From Terebella lapidaria (taxonomy: Eukaryota > Annelida > Polychaeta > Terebellida > Terebellidae), in contig OX424570.1 of assembly GCA_949152475.1 (NCBI GenBank), positions 7,428,181 to 7,492,180 of the forward strand: a DNA stretch of 64,000 bases, written 5' to 3'. The position numbers and the translations under genes are program-made. The notes under the pieces were generated by a model. That model saw only the letters and a program-made list of their open reading frames with translations, was not told the origin of the DNA and did not search any database. Within the stretch, counting starts at the first letter, position 1; every line of letters begins with the position of its first letter. Shown here one piece after another: positions 55,535 to 64,000 of this stretch.

Positions 55535-55786
55535 GCATAGGAATCAATTGCGAATATAGAGGAATGATATATACTGAATATTTTCATGACCTTGAACTTG
55601 AAATTTGACCTCATTTTCAAGGTCACATCACAGAATGGCTAATGTCTCACTTATTATCGACTTTACAGCTTAGGAATTTATTGTGGACATACTAGAAGTG
55701 ATATATTTGTTGAAAATTTCATGCCTTGAATTTATCAGTGACTTTCAAGGTCACTGGACAAAAGGCTAATATCTAAAATGTATATT
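55535..55786 (+). repeat. 134-bp satellite, last units before the right inverted repeat
   Basis: Diverged satellite units continue after the 508-bp element (GACCTTGAAC, TTTGACCTCATTTTCAAGG, CTTATTATCGACTTTACAGC) and decay toward the inverted terminus at 55787. Confidence 0.7.
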
Positions 55787-55830
55787 GTCCGGTAACCTTT
55801 CTTAGCCCTTGGGCTAATTTTTTGACATCA

Positions 55831-55920
55831 TTATTGCGTTCCCTCGCAATAATATTGTGTTCCCTCGCGATCTTATTGCGTTCCACCGCAATCCGGATCA
55901 CGTTCCCTCGCAATATTATA
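55831..55920. repeat. Array of short palindromes (ATTGCG-TTCCCT-CGCAAT)
   Basis: Four 20-25 bp units of the form ATTGCG-TTCCCT-CGCAAT, with small variations, lie in tandem. Each can fold into a 6-bp stem with a 6-base loop. They lie just outside the inverted repeat at 55798. Function unknown. Confidence 0.65.
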
Positions 55921-58900
55921 TATGTATCAGTTGTCATGTCCTATGTCCAATCAGCAATTTGAACAGACCTGAATTTGAAAGTGTGAAGTGTTTGCTTTCT
56001 TTTGGCATCATCAAAAGCTAAGGAGCAGTAGACTGATACGTACACATTTAACGTCGTTCCCCTCAGGAGTGCCTCATGAAACTAAGAGGACAACATATTG
56101 AACATAATCTTTGTAATGGGTCAACAATATAATGAACTTTCGTTATATGTTTAGTTCCGAAGTCGAAAGTTACCAGCAGGTGGTGTGTCAGATATGATTT
56201 ATGACTTTTGTCGAATCCTACCTTGAGCCACACAAAAGGCAATCAGCTCGTGATCAATGATTTAGTAGAGATTCCCGGCCAGGAGTTCAAGTGCTATTTT
56301 CAGGCGCCTCATGAAAATAACATTACAGCATATTGAAGAGAACCTTTGTCCTGTGGACAAGCTCAAGATACAGTTACTTCGGAGGTCAAACGTTACAAGT
56401 AAGTGATATGTCAGACATGCTCGTTCATGACTTCTCTCTACTATCCCCTTGAGCCACACAAAGGGCGACCAGCTTGTGATCAATGACTCGGTACAGGCTC
56501 CTGCCTCGAGTAATATATGGTAATTGAGTGTTATCTGTAGGCGACACCCTGTCCAACCAGGGTAATATGGGAGTTTTGATGTTTTCATTCATTACTGGCG
56601 TCAACGAGTGAGGTGTCCCATGATGTTGAACGTTTTGTCCAGGATACACTGCACAATAGACATCGCTCGTGTATGAGAGCCAGCTGAATGTATACGTGTT
56701 TGCATGTGTGTGTCTGTGTGGGCGGTAGGTGGATCGTGTCAAGGCAGTTCGATGAGGTGTCACATGTGGAGAACCAAATTGAGAAACAGGCATTCACTGC
56801 TATTGGGGCATTTATAATGTAGTATGAGGAATGGTCGTATACTTATTGGTTGTTGTTGACTGTCTATTCCAATTCAGCAATCAGAAGAATATACTTTGTT
56901 GCCATTAAAATTGTGTTCTCAATATATCTTCTGTAAACTACAAAAACTTCTGCAAACAATTGTAAAACGTAACAAATATTATGTTTTCCTGGTAAAATGA
57001 CAGCATATATGTGTTCATTTAATTTGCCGTTGTATCAAGTTTCCCTAGCGAGGAAATTGGGATGACTTGCAGTGTGTGAAGTTCCATTGAGTATCTGATT
57101 GCTGACAGCAAATGAGTCTGAGAAGCAGTTCAGACTGGATTATGCACAATGGCCATTCACTCGATGACTTTGATCAGCAAGTTAATTTTTTTTCTTTAAT
57201 AACCAATGTAGATAACTTTTTTCTTGTTGATAACAATGGTAATAATTCGCAAGATGCTCTGTTCCCTATTGTGGCAACAGGCAGGAGGTTTGAATTTGGC
57301 TCCTGAGATGTTGTTTTCCAAATGGCGTCTGCTGGAGTCTGCAGAGTTTTGCAGCAAACAACCGGCTTCTAACACCTCATCCAGCTTGCGAGGTAACGTT
57401 GTACGCCGAAACACTCGCCATCGGCACTCCACCAATCGTCGTCCGCGGCCGTGTCTGTAGTTGTAGACCTTTTATTTCTGGGGAGTGGTTCGTATGTGGC
57501 TTGAGTGGGAACGCGACATCAGCTACAATGACATGTTCCCTAACCCCCCCCCCCCCCCCCCCCCCCTCGCAGGAAGTCGTCAGTTGGAATCTGCATTCTC
57601 ATTCTCTTATGTGATTTTCACGCCATTAAGCCGTTTCCATTCACCCATTTCACAAGTTTGGTTAAGGCCTACAATAGAAATAACTGAATTTTCCTCAACG
57701 GCTGCCCCAGTTTACATCAATGTGATATTTGTCCATGGGAACAATTGGCTTCACTATAATTTAAAGCAATTTTTCGATGATTGTTCCAAATTGGTGAGAG
57801 AAAACAATTTTCTTGTTAAATAGATACGAATCACTCAATCATAATGACAATGTAGAACTTTTGAAGCACGTCAGATTGCGCTGTGGTGTGATATTACAAC
57901 GGATGCGGAAGAGTGAGAACTTTTATGGCTTGATCGTAAGCATGAATGATCGTAAGCATCAACTTGACATTTATTCATGAAACTGGTAAGGAAATGGGAA
58001 AAGAACAGGATAGCAAAATGGAAACTAAAACTAGACCCAATATTACGCTCAAAAACAATCATGTCAATATGACCAGGTACATCACAGTTTTGGGGGTAAT
58101 GATAAAAACTCACAAGGTCAACGCTCTAGGTGGAAGTGAAGCATACGCTAGTTCATCAGCCTCTTTTCAAGTCTTACAGGCAAGTACTAGCCAATTCACT
58201 GAAATATTAACTTTGTTTAGAATCATTATAGCCTACTATTAGAGTAGCATTTTGGGAATGTAAATATTACCATCATGTTTTGTTTCAAGTACATGTAGGG
58301 CCACTTTGTTTGATAATTTACAATAATATATATGTATTATTTGTCATATCCTGTGTTCAATTAGATAATATGGTCTGTTATTTTCTTCGGACCTGGATGT
58401 GAAAGCGTGAAGTGCTTGGGTTATTTTTCTTTTGACATCAAAAACTAAGCAGTGGTAGGGTGATGCGTACAGATGCGTACGTCGTTCTCAATTTTTGACC
58501 AGTCACTAGCGCCTCATAAATCGGACGTCCACACAGATTCAACAGAACCTTTGTCCCGTGGACTAGCTCAGGATACATTTAGTTTGGAGGTCAAAAGTTA
58601 CCAGTGATTGATATGTCATATGTGTATGTACTCTTCCTTCGAGCCACACAAAGAGCGACCAACGTGACCGATGACGCGGTACAGGCTCCTGCCCACGAGT
58701 TATATATGGTAATTGAGTGCTATCTGACACGCTGTCCAAACACTGAACATGAAAGGTTTGATGTTTTGATTCATTCCATGCATTAAGGAAGAGGTGACCC
58801 ATGAGGTTTGAAAGTTTTGCCCAGGATACATCTTACAAGACACATCACTCCTGAATATGGACTAGCTGGATGTATGTGTCTGTAGAGGGGGGGGGGGGGG

Positions 58901-59319
58901 GGGGATTCGTGTTGAGGCAATACGACCAGGTGTCACATATTGAGCAACAGAATCAACAACTTGACGAATATTATGGCGAATGGTTTTAACATCGGTTGTT
59001 ATTGACTGGCATGTGAACAATAGCATAATCCAAAAAATATGTTCAGATTGCACTTAAAACTTTGTTACAATAGCTTCTCTTTTTCAACAAACAAGGACTC
59101 ACTTTATTTCATTTCTGTTATTGTTTGTTAGATAATTCCCAGCAATTTTCTAGGAACGAGAGTAAATCGTGACAAAAATGACAGCATATATGTTTCCATT
59201 TAATTTGCCGTTGTATCAAGTTTCCCTAGCGAGGAAATTAGAATGACTTGCAGTGTGTAAAGTTCCATGAGTGTCGGATTGCTGACAGCAAATGAGTCTG
59301 AAGATCATAAAATAAGCAT
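55921..59319. repeat. Non-coding DNA with macro-repeat modules M6 and M7
   Basis: Module M7 is clear at 56440-56700 and 58640-58830 (GAGCCACACAAAG, GACTCGGTACAGGCTCCTGC) and M6 at 57860-57990. A segment at about 57245-57445 is repeated at 60160-60345. Poly(C) at 57544-57566 and poly(G) at about 58886-58903 create artificial proline and glycine runs. I see no gene. Confidence 0.5.
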
Positions 59320-59329
59320 TTCAGACTAG

Positions 59330-60052
59330 CCCCAGCAGTGGCACTCTCCAACCTAAAATCGGTGGGGTGGTTGAGAAAGCTACACGTCAGACTGCACCCG
59401 CCTCACGCTTCAAACCGTGAGGCTTCGTTTTCAAGCGAATACATTACTCAAAACTGTCTTATTTTTCATCTAGACATAATTACCTAGCGTGGGGATATGT
59501 TTTGGTATGATTCGAAGCAATTTTCGTTTACAACAAAGACATCACTGACAAATTTTACACCACAAAATCACCGGATTGGAGACACCATGACGAAAGGTCA
59601 ACCAGAACGAACTCTTTGCTGAGAAAATACACTCATTTACACTACAAGAATTGAAATATCGAAGTTTTACACATATAATAAATTATTGCAAGCATTTTAT
59701 CTATATGTGTGCCTTTTTGGGTGATACAAAGATTTTGCTGTGTTTGGTGTGACAACACTCCGTCAGAGCGTTCCCACATCATCTGATGGCGATTTTGCCA
59801 TGTGGAAATTGTCAGGGTGTTATCAGTCCAACTAACCTCCACGCCAGCTGAATGTGTCTGGATGAGAAATAATTTAGTTTTGAGTAATATGTTCGCTTGA
59901 AAACGAAGCCCCAAACTTTGAAGTGAGAGGCAGGTGCAGTCCAGGAACGATAGCAATAGCCTCTTAAGATAGAGGCTGACGTGTGGCTCTCCCAATAGCG
60001 CCACCGATTTCTAGGTTGGAGAGAGCCATACGTCAGCCTTTATTTGGCTGGG
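59330..60052. mobile_element. 0.72 kb MITE with long inverted repeats and 10-bp target duplication
   Basis: Left end CCCAGC (59331) pairs with GCTGGG (60052). Inside, about 130 bp at each end match in inverted orientation, including CTCTCCAACCTA, ACACGTCAG, GGCTTCGTTTTCAAGCGAA and ACTCAAAACT. TTCAGACTAG (59320-59329) and TTCAGAGTAG (60053-60062) are a 10-bp target duplication with one mismatch. Paralogous sites near 37545 and 57130 read through without the insert. Length of duplication suggests a Mutator-like origin, without proof. No coding frame. Confidence 0.7.
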
Positions 60053-63000
60053 TTCAGAGTAGATCAAGCAAACTGGCCAATCACTAGATGACTGTTCAGC
60101 AAGTTATATCTTCTCTTTAATGTTCAATGTTGACAATATTTATTAACAATATTAACGTCGACAGATGCTCTGTCCCCACCTGCTGGGCAGGAGGTTCAGA
60201 GTTGGCGCCTGAGATGTTGTTGTCTCCCGAGCGGCGTTTGCTGGAGTCTACAGGAAGTTGTTGAGCAAACAACCGGCTTCTAACACCACATCCACCTTCC
60301 GAGGTAACATGATACGTCGGAACACTCGCCATCGGCACTCCAAAATTCAGTCGGCGATTCCCGTCTCTTGAGTGTACTCAAAACTGCCTCCTGCGTCTTT
60401 GCCTTCTTCGCAAGAACAGCGAAGATGCTGCCTGTTGCCGTCCCATGATCTGTCAGAAAGTGATATCCGAATGCACATTTCACGTCTGCTTTTGAATAAA
60501 ACTTGATAAAATATCGCTCGCGGAAACGCCTCGGGATTACATGTAATTACTTGTCATAAGAAAGGAAGACATACAAAGACTATGAAGTGGTCATATTGAG
60601 CTGATTGTCACGATGTTACCAAACGACTTTTATTTCACAATTCCAGACTGGCGAGTCTCATCTTCACTTCATTTCTTGTCAAATGTCAGGTTCTCGCATT
60701 CGATATCGAAGTACAAAGATGTCACTGGATGTTTTCTGTGTAGTTTGCAGCATAGAGGAACTCACCATGAAATATCTCCTGCGATATATGTCCATTAAAT
60801 ACGTCTTTTTGCAATAGATGTTTTCTTATATATTTTCGAGATAACCGGATCATATATGTGTTCAATTTTGTATAACACATGTATTTAGTTTGTATTGTAG
60901 TTACAATCCGAAGTACATGTAGTTATAACGATTCAGCCACTAGAGAATGCCTGGCTATCAGGATTGCAAAAAGGCCTCGTGATTGGTGAACGAGCCGCCT
61001 ACAATTTATCGTATATCTATATTTCAAACTGTTACGGATAGTACAAGATGTTGATAATGAAAATAGAAAACCTAACATCAAACACCCTCGAAATACAGAC
61101 GAATCCCGACCTCACAATCATAGCTAAAAGCAACACTGCGCAATGTCAGACAGTGTCTGGCTATAATTGTTTCTACTCTATACGAGATGACAATAAGCCC
61201 AATAAATTACTAAAACAATTCAGAAAAGTTGAAACAAACCCGGTGAAATTTGTTCATGACAAGTAAACAAATCACAAATGTACTGAGTTATTATTAACGT
61301 TTCTATAAATGAGTGCGGTCTCATATGCTAGGTCTTCATTTTTTTCTTCAAATTTGCCTCCTTGCGTTGTGTAATTGTCCATCAATTCTTCTTTGGTCCA
61401 ATAAGCCTTCTTTCACCTGATTATTGTGCATTGTAATCATGATGAACTGAATTGAATTGACAGTAGTAAATATGACAATTACGTTCCCATCCCTGTGACA
61501 TGAAATAAATAATAAGTGCATGTGCATTCGATGTTGATATTTCCCTGCGTGACAGTTCAATGAATGATTATTTTAGAAGGAATTTTTTTTTTCAAAATGT
61601 ATCTGGTATCTTGTATATGAGACTGATGGGAGATTGTTCGTAAAAAAAATTCACTCATGCGAATTTTAGAGATAAATTATATTTTAGAAGAGATATTGCT
61701 CTTAAGTTTTTAGTGCAGCCAGATTTCAAAGAAAAAGTGTAAAATATAAGAAAAAATATCGCCCACTCATACACATTTGTTTGGGAGAAATCCATAGAGC
61801 AACTTTGGAATTTTTGTAATTCTCACCTTTAATCGTTTTCCTAAGCAATGGAATTGAATTTTTACTTTCAAATGCAACATTGAGTAAGATGACATAAACA
61901 GCTTTATCTCAAGTAGATATACTCACAGCTATATTCACATCAATACAGTACCATTAATATATGCCCAAATATTCTGCAATTCCAATTTGGCGAAAGAATC
62001 AACATTGGGGTAGATTGCCAACTTTAGTGAGTTGGAGCTGTGAAAGTCAACATAAAAGTACTGACACAAAAGTGAGACACAAATAACTTTAGCCACCCAA
62101 TGCAAAGTTATAAAGCGAAAAGGGGGGTCTGACTTTTTAAATCACTTGAATGCATGATCACTTTATTCACACATATCACAGTGATATAGTAGGAAAAATA
62201 GGTAAAAAATATTGAGTCGACGTTGGATCCTGGCATGGGAATCGATTATATTGTAATTAAAGCAATATTCCGTACGACATCTTAAGAACCTTCTGCATGT
62301 TCTTGTTTTGTAAGACCTACACATGGAGATGCCAGTTCTTGCAAAATAGGTGGGGGAGTGTGGAAGGGCTTGGTGGCCAGGCCTTATTGTGAACCTCACC
62401 AGTGAGACAACAGTGGATCTTCTTAAATGGAGTGACAATTCAAGGTATGGGGGAATATTGGTGTGTGTTCATGTACATGAATTATCTACATTGCTAAAGT
62501 TGAAAAAAAATCCAATGACATATATATTATGTGTATTGTTGTCAGATAACCGAGTACGGTATTTTATTATGCTAATAAGTAGTCTAGAATTGATAATCTA
62601 CAACCAACATTTCCTCCTTTTTACTGATAACATACATTTACATGGGTACCCAGACAGAGCACTCCACAGTGGACTCCTCGTGTCGGTGCGAGTTGCAAAG
62701 TTCTCCACCTGTCAAGAAAGATGCAGCAGTTGATGCCAGACATCATGGAGCTGCCTACCTGAAGATGTGGGACTGACAGAAGGGTTCCTTTGACCAACCA
62801 TCGAAGAGGAAATACCAGAACTCGCGTCGAGAGGAACCAGGCAGCGCTCACTTCGCTCAGGCGAGGAGTTCTTAAACGCCTTTTTTGGTCCATGCCTAGT
62901 AGATGTACAAATATAACCAAGAATATGCGAGAATATTATAATAGGATATGCTTCTGGCACACAGTATACTTCTAAACAGGAATCTGATTCCTAAGGCTGA

Positions 63001-63124
63001 AATTAGGATTTAAGTAAAATTTCAAATTTTCAACCTTTGCGACAGAAGCCGGACATATTGTAGAAAAATGATGTGACAGAATTTACCAATTCTGGGTAAC
63101 CTACATGTACTGTGGATATGGCTA
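60053..63124. other. Non-coding stretch with a few coding-like patches
   Basis: The piece at 60160-60345 repeats 57245-57445. The minus strand at about 60495-60360 has a GC-richer frame (KCAFGYHFLTDHGTATGSIF then AVLAKKAKTQEAVLSTL) that reads like an exon but matches no family I know. Module M4 recurs at 60610. On the plus strand near 62360 a frame reads RAWWPGLIVNL, and 62690-62860 is GC-richer; both are too short to call. Between 61270 and 62300 I see only AT-rich DNA. Confidence 0.35.
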
Positions 63125-63304
63125 CGAGCATTAGAAATTACGGACAAGACCCCCACCTCACTATGAGGGGGTGAAAACCCTCTCGCCCGATTTGGCGACC
63201 ACATACCATCTCACATACTGCCGAGGCCGGGGATCGAATCCGCGCCCAACCGACCAAATTGGTGAGAAGTTAGCTCACATGCGAACTGAGCTAACTGGGG
63301 AACC
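63125..63304 (-). mobile_element. tRNA-derived SINE
   Basis: On the minus strand a tRNA-like head begins near 63304 (GGTTCCCCAGTTAGCTCAG). Box A-like TAGCTCAGTTCGC lies at 63293-63281 and box B-like GGATTCGATCCC at 63241-63230, about 40 bp apart, as in an RNA polymerase III internal promoter. A body follows with a GAGGGTTTTCACCCCCTC hairpin at about 63181-63163. The anticodon stem is not convincing, so this is a SINE rather than a tRNA gene. The 3' end is uncertain. Confidence 0.7.
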
Positions 63305-64000
63305 TATTTTTATCGGAGGTCGGTAGTTCCCGTTGTGCATAGGTAATGCGTATGAACTGATTATCGTTTGATATTGTATTACTTTCAAATATAGAAATGT
63401 AGAAGAAAAAAGCAAAGTGAGTTTTAGGCCTGACAGCGAGTTATCTCGATACTGTATCATGCCATACCATACTGCAGTATAACCATTATGCCTGATCACA
63501 GAGTCGGATTCCATTTATCTTTCTACCAGCAAACATGTCGAATCCTTTGTCCAATCGCTGGCAGAAAATGATGTAATTATGCAAGTGTTAATATAGTTAT
63601 CAGACATATTCAGTTGAATATCAATTTATTACGCCATGTCAGCAGACCACCCCCCCCCCCCACCCCCGCAAGACCCAACACGGTTTACATGGTTTATCCT
63701 GTCTGAATTCTCATCTTCCGGAGAGAGGTGTGGAGAAGGGGTAGAGGTTTTACGTGTTACTCCACCATGTCACTATATTATTCGAATGTATATGTTATAG
63801 TCTACTGTATCATATCCATAATTTCTACTTTATATGTTGTCTCTCATTCGTAGGCCTATCTGGTATGCAAGGTCAGCTCTAGCGATACAGCGTACAACTG
63901 GTTCTGATTTATTCTATATCCTATGCCCATAACTCCCCCCCCCCCCCGCCTCATTTCAGCCTGAATTACATATTCTTGACCCATTAACCACCCAACCCCG
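63305..64000. other. Non-coding end of window
   Basis: No gene is seen. Poly(C) tracts lie at about 63650-63666 and 63936-63947. The rest is AT-rich without recognisable modules. Confidence 0.5.

Larger units (their letters stand above)
39352..55798. mobile_element. Inverted-repeat-bounded element with internal satellites, split by nested insertions
   Basis: AGGTTACCGGAC at 39352-39363 is matched by its exact inverse complement at 55787-55798. Between them, the same 134-bp satellite flanks both sides of a LINE and Penelope-like array (to 40748 on the left and from about 54837 on the right), so both ends most likely belong to one element whose interior was split. With the nested LINE, Penelope-like units and 508-bp element removed, about 2.3 kb remains. 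A CGTCCGTCGTCC microrepeat lies at 39399-39428. No transposase is present. Twelve bases of inverted repeat could arise by chance in AT/GC-mixed DNA, but the shared satellite supports the pairing. Confidence 0.55.

Noticed and set aside
63230-63304. tRNA gene
   Set aside because: Boxes A and B are present but the cloverleaf anticodon arm is poor and a non-tRNA body follows, so it is called a SINE.

Overview
The window looks like repeat-rich intergenic or heterochromatic DNA from a marine invertebrate animal. It is AT-rich and eukaryotic, with introns in transposon genes, many homopolymer C/G tracts, tRNA-derived SINE, L2/CR1-like LINE, piggyBac, MITE and Penelope-like sequences, and no bacterial gene organisation. 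Frequent TACATGTA and TAGGCCTA words would fit an ambulacrarian (hemichordate or echinoderm) or a mollusc; I cannot decide between them. I found no convincing single-copy host gene. Nearly all real coding sequence belongs to mobile elements.

Layout. Positions 1-15652 and 24463-39350 are built from non-coding modules recurring in the same order. They form diverged macro-tandem units of about 5-6 kb (unit A about 10250-15350, unit B about 15350-31140 once insertions are removed, unit C from about 31140). Related modules return at 56-61 kb. Unit B carries an 8.8 kb piggyBac transposon (15657-24458, TTAA target duplication). Its decayed, intron-containing transposase gene has a second element in an intron, carrying a decayed gene of the DUF7869-like family (17586-19793). 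Unit B also carries a 1.03 kb MITE (28393-29418).

Positions 39352-55798 are bounded by a 12-bp inverted repeat and form a nest. A non-autonomous element with internal 360-bp and 134-bp tandem repeats received a 5'-truncated L2/CR1-like LINE (40749-41804). Next to the LINE's (GTAT)n tail lies a head-to-tail array of Penelope-like retroelements on the minus strand: unit 1 (41805-47000), unit 2 (47001-51898) and 5'-truncated unit 3 (51899-54819). The units are almost identical, so the array is young.

The Penelope-like element is the most interesting system here. Its ORF2 is a normal Penelope reverse transcriptase with a C-terminal GIY-YIG endonuclease. Its ORF1 joins a NADAR domain (the fold of ADP-ribosyl N-glycosidases) to an SGNH/GDSL-hydrolase-like domain. 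ORF1 ends exactly at UUUAAAC-UAA, a canonical -1 ribosomal slippery heptamer abutting the stop codon. ORF2 lies in the -1 frame and has no AUG ahead of its conserved N-terminus, so RT-endonuclease is probably made as a -1 frameshift fusion to NADAR-SGNH. A further short ORF (ORF0) overlaps the start of ORF1, which itself lacks an AUG. The 5' region carries a TATA box, a hammerhead-like core and a splice-donor-like site.

The right end (55.8-64 kb) contains a palindromic 20-25 bp array, more macro-repeat modules, a 0.72 kb MITE with a 10-bp target duplication, and a tRNA-derived SINE.
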